64,000 bases of DNA. It comes from an uncultured Desulfobacter sp. (GTDB lineage Bacteria > Desulfobacterota > Desulfobacteria > Desulfobacterales > Desulfobacteraceae). Numbering within the stretch: position 1 is the first letter of the stretch; every line of letters begins with the position of its first letter. A program made the translations under genes and the position numbers. The DNA lies in assembly GCF_963664415.1 (NCBI RefSeq), contig NZ_OY761445.1:1452501-1516500 (forward strand), written 5' to 3'. The notes under the pieces were generated by a model, which was not told where the DNA came from, ran no database searches, and saw only the letters and a program-made list of their open reading frames with translations. Below, piece after piece: positions 50,547-59,118 of the stretch.

Positions 50547-50589
50547 AAACCGGAAGTTGGGGCGTCCTGACCCATCTTCCGGTTTTTTT
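50547..50589 (+). terminator. Rho-independent terminator, possibly bidirectional
   Basis: Stem AAACCGGAAG-TTGGG / CCCA-CTTCCGGTTT (50547-50561 and 50571-50585) followed by a run of T. It serves the 117-residue protein gene and lies 3 bp from the convergent proC stop, with A-runs on the other side. Confidence 0.88.
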
Positions 50590-50591
50590 AT

Positions 50592-51443
50592 TTAATCTTC
50601 TGCGTTTTTGATAAAATCCTTCACCATCATGTCACCCAGTTCCATGGACCGCTTGGTTGCAGATTCCACAGCATTGATCAAGGTTGTGCGAAGCCCGCCC
50701 TGCTCCAGGGTATGGATGCCGGCAATAGCTGTGCCCCCGGGGGAAGCAACCCTGTCTTTTAGCTGACCCGGATGTTCCCCGCTTTCAAGAAGCAGCTGTG
50801 CCGCACCCAGCACGGTCTGGGTGGATAAAAACAGGGAGTCTTTTCTGGACAGTCCCATTTTTACGCCGGCATCGGCCATGGCATCCACAATGGTAAAAAT
50901 ATAGGCCGGACCTGACCCGCTTAATCCGGTGAAGGCATCCATGAGTATATTCTCCTGAATAAATACGGTTTTCCCCACAGAATCAAAAACCGCCCGGGCC
51001 AGTTCCACATCACCTTCCTGGACGAACTGTCCTGCACACACTGCAGTGGCGCTCTCTTTAACAAATGCGCAGATATTGGGCATGGATCTGATCAGTCGCA
51101 GTTCTTTTTTAAGGCCTGCGGCAATGGCAGCCAAGGGTACACCTGCAGCAATGGAGATCACAAGCTTGGATTTATCCAGAGCCGGTGCAGTCTCTTTGAG
51201 TACGGAACCCAAGATCTGGGGTTTAGTGGCGTAGATAATGATTTCTGATTTTTCACACACTTCAATATTACTGGATGTAGTCAACACCCCGTATTTTTCC
51301 TGAATCGCCTTAAGTGTCTCGGGAAAAATATCCGAGCAGATGATATCTTCGGGTTTTGCCGCTTTGGACAGTACAAGCCCGCTGACCAGGGCTTCTCCCA
51401 TGTTGCCGCTTCCAATGAAGCCAATTTTTTTATTCTGAAGCAT
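50592..51443 (-). CDS. proC: Pyrroline-5-carboxylate reductase
   Basis: 283 residues from ATG 51443, chosen because GGAGG lies just upstream and the Rossmann motif KIGFIGSGNMGEALV starts directly. An 18-codon upstream extension is not needed. Family signature near residue 220-250: GAAQLLLESGEHPGQLKDRVASPGGTAIAG with LSGSGPAYIF before it. It makes proline from pyrroline-5-carboxylate with NAD(P)H. It stands alone on the minus strand. Confidence 0.95.
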   Translation of the reverse strand: MLQNKKIGFIGSGNMGEALVSGLVLSKAAKPEDIICSDIFPETLKAIQEKYGVLTTSSNIEVCEKSEIIIYATKPQILGSVLKETAPALDKSKLVISIAAGVPLAAIAAGLKKELRLIRSMPNICAFVKESATAVCAGQFVQEGDVELARAVFDSVGKTVFIQENILMDAFTGLSGSGPAYIFTIVDAMADAGVKMGLSRKDSLFLSTQTVLGAAQLLLESGEHPGQLKDRVASPGGTAIAGIHTLEQGGLRTTLINAVESATKRSMELGDMMVKDFIKNAED

Positions 51444-51597
51444 TACGCCTCCTTTTTTGGGCTGAAGTAATAATAAGGAGCCTATACTATGGTCCACTCC
51501 AAATTCGTGTCAAGGCAAATATCATTCTTTACAAATTCCATTTACGCAAAGGGACCTTAGATCGAACTTCATCAATTCTCCTCCTGTTCTTTTGTGT

Positions 51598-52101
51598 TCA
51601 GAGCTGTGCGGTCTCTCCCAGATATTCAAAAAGCAGTGTCCGCCATTGGTCGGAATTGATGATCTCCGGAATAAGTTGATTGATGTGACCGCCCTCAGAT
51701 GTGCTCCCTGTACGGACTTCCACTTGAAAGACCGATACCGTACTGTTGCTTTTCAAAATTGGAGCTTAGAACATGGATAGAGCCTTTAAAATGTTGCAAA
51801 ACAAAATACTTTAAAATCGGGGCATCATATACAACGGCCGCCACTTCTCCTGAAGCCAGGGCATCCATATTAATCCGACAAACCGGCCGGCTACTGTTCT
51901 GGGGGCTTTATCGCCGTACCCAACGGTTGTCATGGTAACGGCAGACCACCAGAAACCTGAACCAATGCCCGAAAAAGGAGATCCACCAAATTGCTCTCTA
52001 TTCTTGTCTTTTTCAAAAAACCAGATCAGAAACCCCACCAGCAAAAGCAGCATGAACAAAGTAAAAATGACCTCGAGGAAATCACAATTCAATTTGATCA
52101 T
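51598..52101 (-). pseudogene. Broken glutamate-receptor-type potassium channel
   Basis: The first frame (51811-52101) has a membrane helix (FTLFMLLLLVGFLIWFF) and the pore with K+ filter WWSAVTMTTVGYGDKAP. It then jumps at WMPWLQEKW. In the next frame (51660-51840) one reads ALASGEVAAVVYDAPILKYF and FEKQQYGIGLSSGS, the end of a type-3 solute-binding domain. After a further shift, INSDQWRTLLFEYLGETAQL ends at the TGA 51598-51600. This is the layout of GluR0-like prokaryotic ligand-gated channels. The N-terminal binding lobe is missing and at least two frame changes occur. Confidence 0.8.
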
Positions 52102-52207
52102 ATAATTTGTATCTTGAAAAGTTTTTCAAAACTTTTTTGTTACCCCATCAATTAATTTGATTATATTACCGCGTCAATTGGCCTCTATTTTGCTTTAATG
52201 TGTTAAC

Positions 52208-53017
52208 ATGAAAATCAGCATACAAAAACTCAAATCAAAGCTGGATCAAATTTATTTGGCGTATAACCGCAAACAGTATGTTGATCCTGACCCCTTACTT
52301 TTTCTTTACAACTATCCGGATGTCCGGGACAGGGAGATCGCAGGGATTATCGCCTCGAGCCTGGCATATGGCCGGGTGACCATGATCATGCAGGCTGTGT
52401 CCGTGGTGCTTGAAAAGATAGGGCCTGACCTTCACAGATTTGTGATGAATGCAGATCCGAAATGCATTGCCGGGATGTTTCAAAATTTTAAATACAGATT
52501 TGCCACAGGAGATCACTTAATCGCCTTGATCATGGGGCTCCAGAAAGTTATTGCCGAATACGGTTCTCTGGGGGCCTGTTTTGCTTCGGACCAGGCGGGC
52601 GAGACAGATCTGTTGGACGGACTTGCCCGGATCAGAACACGGGTCATACAGGCAGGGGGCGCAGGACACCTTCTGGCAGATCCCCAAAAAACCTCTGCCT
52701 GCAAACGCAGCCACCTGTTTTTAAGATGGATGATACGCAAAGATCAGGTGGATCCGGGGGGCTGGTCCAATGTACCGGCCGCTGCGCTGACCTGTCCTGT
52801 GGATGCACACATGTTTAAAATCGGACATATGCTTGGATTTACAAAACGACGAAGTGCCGACAGGATCTGCGCCGCCCAGATCACAGAAGGCTTCAGGCAG
52901 ATAAACCCGGATGATCCGGTAAAATATGATTTCTGTCTTACCCGGTTCGGCATTCATGACGGACTTGACATGTCTGAATTGAAACGGTTTTTAAAGGACG
53001 ACACCTATCATGTATAA
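52208..53017 (+). CDS. TIGR02757 family protein
   Basis: 269 residues, the length of this family, with PLLFLYNYPDVRDREIAGIIASSLAYGRV, RWMIRKDQVDPGGW and PVDAHMFKIGHMLGFTKRRSAD at the expected places. Family members look related to HhH-GPD-type DNA glycosylases in the helical core, but no function has been shown. The 3' end overlaps sfsA by 8 bp, so the two are coupled. Confidence 0.85.
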   Translation: MKISIQKLKSKLDQIYLAYNRKQYVDPDPLLFLYNYPDVRDREIAGIIASSLAYGRVTMIMQAVSVVLEKIGPDLHRFVMNADPKCIAGMFQNFKYRFATGDHLIALIMGLQKVIAEYGSLGACFASDQAGETDLLDGLARIRTRVIQAGGAGHLLADPQKTSACKRSHLFLRWMIRKDQVDPGGWSNVPAAALTCPVDAHMFKIGHMLGFTKRRSADRICAAQITEGFRQINPDDPVKYDFCLTRFGIHDGLDMSELKRFLKDDTYHV

Positions 53018-53735
53018 AGGATATGAACTGCCGCCCTTGATCAAGGGAAAACTTTTAAAGCGGTATAAACGATTTCTGGCGGATATTGAACTGGGAAACG
53101 GTGAGGTGGTCACGGCCCACTGCCCGAACTCCGGGTCCATGAAAGGCTGCGCCCAGCCGGGCGCCGAGGCATGGATTTCACAAAGCACCAACCCGAAACG
53201 AAAGCTTAAATACACCTGGGAACTTACCCGAATTAACGGCACGTTCATCGGCATTAATACGCTGGTGCCCAACCGACTGGTCAAGGCATCTGTGGAAAAC
53301 AATCTGATCCCGGAACTATCCGGATACAGTCAGGTGAAATCTGAAGTAAAAACCTCCGAGCACACCCGCTTAGACCTGATGCTGGAAAGTGATAATAAAG
53401 CGTCATGCTTTGTGGAAATCAAAAACTGCACCTTGGTGGAAAACGGAATCGCCAGGTTCCCGGATGCCGTTACAACACGGGGACAAAAGCATATCCAGGA
53501 ACTTGTGAAGCTGGCCGACGAGGGACACAGGGCGGTTCTGTTTTTCCTTGTCCAGCGCACGGATGCCGATAGGTTCACCCCGGCCGCGGACATTGATCCG
53601 GAATATGCAAAAAAATTGATGCAGGCTCGGTTAAAGAACGTTGAGATCATTATCCGGGATGTTGCTTTTAATCTGGATGCAGACCCGACACTGATTTGCC
53701 TGAATCGATCTTTAAGCCTCCTGGACATTATCTAA
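53010..53735 (+). CDS. sfsA: SfsA-family protein (sugar fermentation stimulation protein homologue)
   Basis: 241 residues with family motifs VTAHCPNSGSMKGCAQPGAE, RINGTFIGINTLVPNRLV, RLDLMLESDNKASCFVEIKNCTLVEN (PD-(D/E)xK nuclease-like) and FPDAVTTRGQKHIQEL. SfsA proteins bind DNA nonspecifically and have a nuclease-like fold; the name comes from a maltose phenotype in E. coli. The 3' end overlaps the convergent kinase gene by 24 bp. Confidence 0.93.
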   Translation: MYKGYELPPLIKGKLLKRYKRFLADIELGNGEVVTAHCPNSGSMKGCAQPGAEAWISQSTNPKRKLKYTWELTRINGTFIGINTLVPNRLVKASVENNLIPELSGYSQVKSEVKTSEHTRLDLMLESDNKASCFVEIKNCTLVENGIARFPDAVTTRGQKHIQELVKLADEGHRAVLFFLVQRTDADRFTPAADIDPEYAKKLMQARLKNVEIIIRDVAFNLDADPTLICLNRSLSLLDII

Positions 53736-56042
53736 TAAGGAACGTATTTTACTGAGTAAAGCTTTCACCCTAAACGGCTTGGTAATAAAGTTGATGTTAT
53801 CGTCCAGCACCCCATGATGGGCAATGACGTCTGCCGTATATCCGGACATGTATAAACATTGCATTGATGAATGACGCTCTGTGATTAACTCTGCCAATTG
53901 ATGCCCATTCATGGACGGCATAATCACATCGGTGAGCAAAAGGTCAATTTTTTTATTTTCACCGGCAAGTTCAATCGCTTTATCCGGAAGACTCGCCTTT
54001 AACACATTATATCCGTTTTTGCTCAACGCAGAAGAGATCATCTTAAGGATTGCCGGCTCATCCTCAACCAGCAGAATGGTTTCTGTGCCGATGGGAGACG
54101 TCTTTATCTTGTGCTGTGTGTCTAACACGGCACTACTTCCAATATAGCGCCTGAAATATAGTTTAAATGTCGTGCCTTGGCCAAGTTCACTGTACACGTT
54201 AACAAAGCCGTTGTTCTGCTTAAGAATGCCGTATATCGTTGATAATCCAAGCCCTGTACCTTTGCCTGCTTCTTTGGTTGTGAAAAACGGTTCAAAAATC
54301 TGGCTTACGGTTTTATCATCCATACCGCAGCCATTATCACTCACGGCAAGACAGACATAATCTCCCGGAAGAAAATAAGTATTATTTAAACAATATTCTT
54401 CGTCTATTGTTTCATTTGATGTCTCAATGGTTATTTTCCCGACACCTGAAATGGCATCACGCCCATTCACACAAAGGTTGGCAAGAATTTGATCTACCTG
54501 GCTTTTATCCAGCTTAACCTGCCAGAGTCCATGGCCGGGAATCCATACAAAATCAATATTTTCCCCGATAAGGCGTTTTAACATGGAGGTCATTTCACTG
54601 ATTACCTCATTGAGATCAATGACTTTGAGCTCTACAGTCTGTTTCCTGGCAAATGCAAGAAGATGGCGGGTAAGGCGGCTGGATCGCTCTCCGGCATTTT
54701 TAATTTCGTAAAATGCCTGGTAATGGGGATCAGCGTCAGAAAGATGAGACAGTGCCATCTCAGCATGACCAATAATGACACTGAGCATGTTGTTGAAATC
54801 ATGGGCGACACCACCGGCAAGACGTCCGATTGCCTCCATTTTTTGTGTATGGGTAAGCTGTTCTTGCAAAAGCTGCTGTTCGGTCGCCGCTTTTTTACGT
54901 TCGGTGATATCACGATCAATGCCACGGAACCCAAGTTTTTCCCCCGTTGCGCTGAAAAACGGCACACCACTGCTTTCCAGTATAATGGTTTCTCCGTTTT
55001 TTTTCTGTAGATGCCTTTCAATTCCTTCAAAGGCTTTGTTCTCTGACAACAGTTTTTTAATCTGCGGCGATTCATCCGGATCGTTCAAGGGGAGTTCCAA
55101 CCCTTCCGGGTTTGTACCAAGCAAATCTGACGATTTATATCCAAGCAATTGAGTGGCCTGGGGACTGATATATGAATACCGGCCACTGCTATTCACCTCC
55201 CAGATCAAATCACTGCTTGTTTCTACAAGTCCCCTGAACTGCTCCCGACTTAGTCGCAGCTCTTCTTTCGAATTTGCTATATCGTCTAAATTTCTTTGCA
55301 GCTCACTGTACATCCCAGCTAGATTACGGGACATTTTATGAAAAATTAACGAAAGTTTTGCAACTTCATTTTTGCCTTTAATTTTCGGTACAAGGACATT
55401 CCACTCTCCCTTGCTGATACTCTCTGCCGCCGCCGAAAGATGGCGAATGGGTTTGATGACCCTGCCGTTAAACCAGATAAACAGCAAGATGCCTGCGGCC
55501 AGACTCCCGGCAAGAATAAAAATCGCCTGATAAAGAAAACTGCTCCTGGCAGCCATGATCTCTTTTTTTTCTATAAAGACCGCCACAAGCCAGTTCCAGT
55601 CAGGATATACATAATATCCCATCACATAATGTCCGAAGACGTTTGCAGATGGATCGTCCTTCTTTGTTCGGATCAGCATTGTGTCAATCCAATCATCGTG
55701 CATCAAAAATTTTGAATCAGACGCGATAAGTTTTTTCTTGGTCACTGTATCTAAAACGATCAGCCCCCCGGTTTTACCGAAATGGTAAGATGAAAAAACT
55801 TCCAGTAAATCGTTTTGAGTCCGGTGAATATAGTTGTGAACAAGATCGACTCTGCTGTTTTTAAGAATTTGATGGGCCTCTTGAATTTCACTTATCAAAT
55901 TAGTCACTTGGTTGTTTATCAGTTTGGTGTTAAGCTCCATGGTTACACGCTTGATCGCAACAACACCGGCTGAGCAAATGGCCCCTGATACGGAAAGCAG
56001 TATTACGATGGCAAATAGATTAAGTTGATATTGCAGCTTCAT
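53712..56042 (-). CDS. Membrane hybrid histidine kinase (Cache-HAMP-PAS-HisKA-HATPase-REC)
   Basis: 776 residues. Membrane helix ~8-29, a Cache-type periplasmic domain (~30-170, with GLIVLDTVTKKKLIASDSKF and GYYVYPDWNWLVAVFIEKKE), second helix ~172-192, HAMP (~193-245), PAS (~270-395), HisKA with GGVAHDFNNMLSVIIGHAE, HATPase (GTGLGLSTIYGIL), receiver (~655-770, LLLTDVIMPSMNG). It begins 24 bp after the double ABC_sub_bind gene and was probably made with it. The C-terminus is encoded antisense to the end of sfsA. Confidence 0.92.
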   Translation of the reverse strand: MKLQYQLNLFAIVILLSVSGAICSAGVVAIKRVTMELNTKLINNQVTNLISEIQEAHQILKNSRVDLVHNYIHRTQNDLLEVFSSYHFGKTGGLIVLDTVTKKKLIASDSKFLMHDDWIDTMLIRTKKDDPSANVFGHYVMGYYVYPDWNWLVAVFIEKKEIMAARSSFLYQAIFILAGSLAAGILLFIWFNGRVIKPIRHLSAAAESISKGEWNVLVPKIKGKNEVAKLSLIFHKMSRNLAGMYSELQRNLDDIANSKEELRLSREQFRGLVETSSDLIWEVNSSGRYSYISPQATQLLGYKSSDLLGTNPEGLELPLNDPDESPQIKKLLSENKAFEGIERHLQKKNGETIILESSGVPFFSATGEKLGFRGIDRDITERKKAATEQQLLQEQLTHTQKMEAIGRLAGGVAHDFNNMLSVIIGHAEMALSHLSDADPHYQAFYEIKNAGERSSRLTRHLLAFARKQTVELKVIDLNEVISEMTSMLKRLIGENIDFVWIPGHGLWQVKLDKSQVDQILANLCVNGRDAISGVGKITIETSNETIDEEYCLNNTYFLPGDYVCLAVSDNGCGMDDKTVSQIFEPFFTTKEAGKGTGLGLSTIYGILKQNNGFVNVYSELGQGTTFKLYFRRYIGSSAVLDTQHKIKTSPIGTETILLVEDEPAILKMISSALSKNGYNVLKASLPDKAIELAGENKKIDLLLTDVIMPSMNGHQLAELITERHSSMQCLYMSGYTADVIAHHGVLDDNINFITKPFRVKALLSKIRSLLDNVQEA

Positions 56043-56066
56043 ATGGTTAAATCCGTGTGATAGTCA

Positions 56067-58166
56067 TTATTGTATTAATTTTTCTGCCTGCTTTAATACC
56101 GTGTATGGAATTGTTATATTTGATGCTTCTGCCATGGGAAGATTCAACGTCAGACGGAACAGTTTATTTTTTTCTATTGGAATTTGAGAAGCAGGCGTGC
56201 CGTTAAGAATACGCAGCGCCGTACTCGCAGCATAACTACCCTGCTCTTCCGGAATTCTGTCAAGAACGAAAATGGCATATGGCGCCATAAAATCGAGCAT
56301 ACCTCCCGTGGGCAAAATGTTGTGCTTTTCAATAAACCGCACAGCCTGGCCGCTGTCCCAATTTTGAATACCCGAATAATTAGACAAAATCAGTATATCT
56401 GCGCTATCTTGCATTTTCACAACCGCATCTTTCCATTCTGCCATGGAATCTACAAGGCGAATGCGGGTCAAGCGTTTCTGGAAATAATGTTGATGATAGA
56501 ATTCAACAAGTTTTTGCTGGGTCAACGTATTACCGGCAATGTATCCCAGACGCCTGCCTTTGGCAAATTGCTGCAGAAGAACAATCAGGCGGCCAATGGG
56601 TTCCTCTTCTATCATGCCGGTAATATTGGACGCAGGGTATCCATATTCTGAAGCATCCCAGTTGACACCACAGAATACAACAGGGATTGTTTGTTCCCGT
56701 AAATAGGGAAAAATAACATATTTTTGTGCCGCATCGTCACAAGCAATGATCACATCAGGCTTAAATTGAACAAGTTCTTGATAGGCCTTTTGCCCTATCT
56801 TTTTTAAACGGTCAGGACTATTTTCTCGTTTGGCATCCATATAAAAACTGTTCAGGTGGATGCCGGTTTCATAAAGTCTGCTTAAAAAACCGTTTTTAAT
56901 ACCTGCACTCCATTCATATTCTTTATGATAGGAATCAAGGAAAAAAATTTTCTTTCCGGCATACTGATCTGGCGTATTATCCCCAGGCTCCGGATCAAGG
57001 TATGCTTTTATTGTCGATATAACGGTCGCAGTTTGTAATAAATCTACCGGAAAAACAAAAGAAGCGGCTTTGGCCATCCGCATATTCACATACAGTTCAA
57101 CCTCTTTATTTTCAGTCACCGCAATTTCATCCGGTGGGACACCGGAAAGAATTCGAAGTGCCGTTTGCGCGGCATACCGGCCATGTTCCAGCAAGGATTT
57201 GGCAGCAACAAAAGTAACAAAAGGTGCCATAAAATCATTATGTGAGCCGGTTGGAATTCGCGTATGGCGGCTGAGAAACAATTCAGCTTCATTTGGCTCC
57301 CAGTCTTTAATGCCTGTATAATTGTATATATATAGCATATCGACGTCCTGCTGGGCCTGCAAAAAGGCGTGTTTGAATTCAGCCATGGACTCGACCAGAT
57401 AGGGCTTAAGCTGGCCATGAAAAAAACGCTTGTTGTATATTTGCACCATGTTGCGTTCAGCATCAACATTGCCACTGAGAAAGCCAATTTTGCGACCCTT
57501 TGCATATGACTTCATAAGATCGTACATTTGTTGTGCCAGATCTACTTCAATCATACCCGTGATGTTGGAACCGGGATATCCGTAATGTTTGATATCCCAA
57601 TTGACGCCACAGAAAACTATTGGAATTGATGTTTCTTTCAGGTATGGCACCACAAGATATTTTTGGGCGTTATCGTCTGAAGCTATGATGACGTCAGGAC
57701 GAAATTGTTCAATAATTGAAAGTGCCTTTGTTGCGGCAGTTCGGCCTTGAATCGCAGTATTTTTACGCTTTGTATCCATGAAAAAAATGCGCAACTCAAC
57801 CGGGGTTCCTTTTAGTTGGGAACGAATTCCGGTCTCAATGGCATCATTAGCCTCATACCCTTGATGATAGGAGCTGACCCAGAGAATCTTTTTATTTAAA
57901 AGCCAGGCTTGAGAATCAATATTTTTTAAGGAATGAATATCACTGCTTTCTGCAAACCTGTTCAATGGAACGCATAAAAGCAAAAAAGCAAACAGAAGCC
58001 ATGGGAATGTCTCCCAGTTAACCCATTGATTTCCCCTGCCGTCTTCCGGATTCTTTCTTACAAAATACCTTTTTATATTAACAGGATAAATGATTTTATT
58101 AACTCCATGGAAGCCGGATATTATAATATTCAGAGATGATACAAATAGAATACTAGGATTTAACAC
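56067..58166 (-). CDS. Tandem ABC_sub_bind-type periplasmic binding protein
   Basis: 699 residues as drawn; the start is uncertain (GTG 58166 has a weak ribosome-binding site). The secretion signal is near residues 47-75 (WLLFAFLLLCVPL), which suggests a later start. Two homologous binding domains follow: domain 1 (~90-390) with ILWVSSYHQGYEANDAIETG, and VIIASDDNAQKYLV; domain 2 (~405-699) with IFFLDSYHKEYEWSAGIKNG and VIIACDDAAQKYVI. Both also share IVFCGVNWD / VVFCGVNWD and NITGMIE. No permease is present; the following hybrid kinase is the likely partner. This parallels the other double binding protein/kinase pair in the window. Confidence 0.85.
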   Translation of the reverse strand: MLNPSILFVSSLNIIISGFHGVNKIIYPVNIKRYFVRKNPEDGRGNQWVNWETFPWLLFAFLLLCVPLNRFAESSDIHSLKNIDSQAWLLNKKILWVSSYHQGYEANDAIETGIRSQLKGTPVELRIFFMDTKRKNTAIQGRTAATKALSIIEQFRPDVIIASDDNAQKYLVVPYLKETSIPIVFCGVNWDIKHYGYPGSNITGMIEVDLAQQMYDLMKSYAKGRKIGFLSGNVDAERNMVQIYNKRFFHGQLKPYLVESMAEFKHAFLQAQQDVDMLYIYNYTGIKDWEPNEAELFLSRHTRIPTGSHNDFMAPFVTFVAAKSLLEHGRYAAQTALRILSGVPPDEIAVTENKEVELYVNMRMAKAASFVFPVDLLQTATVISTIKAYLDPEPGDNTPDQYAGKKIFFLDSYHKEYEWSAGIKNGFLSRLYETGIHLNSFYMDAKRENSPDRLKKIGQKAYQELVQFKPDVIIACDDAAQKYVIFPYLREQTIPVVFCGVNWDASEYGYPASNITGMIEEEPIGRLIVLLQQFAKGRRLGYIAGNTLTQQKLVEFYHQHYFQKRLTRIRLVDSMAEWKDAVVKMQDSADILILSNYSGIQNWDSGQAVRFIEKHNILPTGGMLDFMAPYAIFVLDRIPEEQGSYAASTALRILNGTPASQIPIEKNKLFRLTLNLPMAEASNITIPYTVLKQAEKLIQ

Positions 58167-58278
58167 TTACACGCTTTTTTTGCAAGTTTGAAAGAATGTT
58201 GGAATATTGTCCAGAAGGTTATTTGGGCATCAATGCAACCCGGTACCGGATTCTTCGACAATTTATTTAAAGGCCCGA

Positions 58279-58306
58279 TTGACAAACTACCACTATGTAG
58301 TATCTT
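58279..58306 (+). promoter_or_regulatory. Sigma-70-like promoter with internal dyad before nifU
   Basis: TTGACA (58279-58284), 16 bp, TATCTT (58301-58306). The spacer carries the inverted repeat ACTAC-N6-GTAGT (58286-58301). A dyad in this place suggests repression by an Rrf2/IscR-type factor, as is usual for Fe-S genes, but this is not proven by sequence. Confidence 0.5.
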
Positions 58307-58365
58307 CTTAAAAAGAAATACACCTTGTCACGGGGGTGACAGCAAGGGGTAAAAGGAGACCAGCT

Positions 58366-58950
58366 ATGTGGAATTATTCTGAAAAAGTTATGGAACATTT
58401 CTTGAAACCAAGGAATGTTGGAGAGCTTGAAGGTGCCAATGCCATTGGTGAAACAGGCTCGTTGAACTGCGGCGATGCACTGAAACTGTATTTAAAGGTA
58501 AACGAAAATGAAAGAATCATTGACGCATCCTTTATGACATTTGGCTGTGCGTCTGCCGTAGCCTCCTCCTCGGCACTGACCGAAATCATAAAGGGTATGA
58601 CCCTGGATGATGCTGCGAAAGTAACCAATGACGACATTGCCGATTATCTGGGCGGGCTGCCTAAAGAAAAAATGCACTGCTCGGTCATGGGACAGGCTGC
58701 TCTAAAAAAAGCCATTGCCGACTTCCGTGGGATTCAGATCCTTGAAAAACCCGGAGAAATGATATGCGAATGCTTTGATGTCACGGATCTTGAAATTATT
58801 GATGCCGTTAAAACCAATGGCCTTGAGACCACAGAAGATGTGACCAATTATCTTAAAGCCGGCGGCGGTTGCGGCAAATGTCTGGACAGAATAGAAGAAG
58901 TCATCCACAAGACTATGGCAACCATGGAAACATATTCAGCAGCCGATTGA
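58366..58950 (+). CDS. nifU: NifU-like Fe-S scaffold, IscU-BFD type
   Basis: 194 residues from ATG 58366 with AAAGGAG upstream. The IscU domain (~1-125) has the cluster-binding Cys in SLNCGD, FGCASAV and HCSVMGQ. The C-terminal part (~135-185) is a BFD-like [2Fe-2S] domain with ICECFDVTD and GGGCGKCLD. The Nfu domain of full-length NifU is absent (full length ~280-300 residues). It assembles transient Fe-S clusters with sulfur from the cysteine desulfurase encoded next. Confidence 0.93.
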   Translation: MWNYSEKVMEHFLKPRNVGELEGANAIGETGSLNCGDALKLYLKVNENERIIDASFMTFGCASAVASSSALTEIIKGMTLDDAAKVTNDDIADYLGGLPKEKMHCSVMGQAALKKAIADFRGIQILEKPGEMICECFDVTDLEIIDAVKTNGLETTEDVTNYLKAGGGCGKCLDRIEEVIHKTMATMETYSAAD

Positions 58951-58954
58951 TTTG

Positions 58955-59079
58955 GTGTTTGAACGAAAAGGCACCCATCTGCCGCGTTGCAGAAAAATCC
59001 AAAATCCTCACAACCATGAGGTTGCTCCGGATTTGAATTTTTCTGCGCCTTGTATATAGGCAACTTTTCGTCCAAACAC
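58955..59079. repeat. 125-bp palindromic element between nifU and nifS
   Basis: Outer arms GTGTTTGAACGAAAAG (58955-58970) and CTTTTCGTCCAAACAC (59064-59079) are complementary with one mismatch. Inside lies a second imperfect arm pair, GCAGAAAAATCCAAAATCC near 58989-59007 and GGATTTGAATTTTTCTGC near 59029-59046. The centre has CCTCA/TGAGG. The whole stretch can fold into one long stem-loop. It looks like a dispersed REP/MITE-type element inserted in the operon; no direct target duplication was clear to me. Confidence 0.7.
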
Positions 59080-59118
59080 GGGTTTGTTTTTAAATTATGA
59101 ATGAAATAAGGGATTTAT

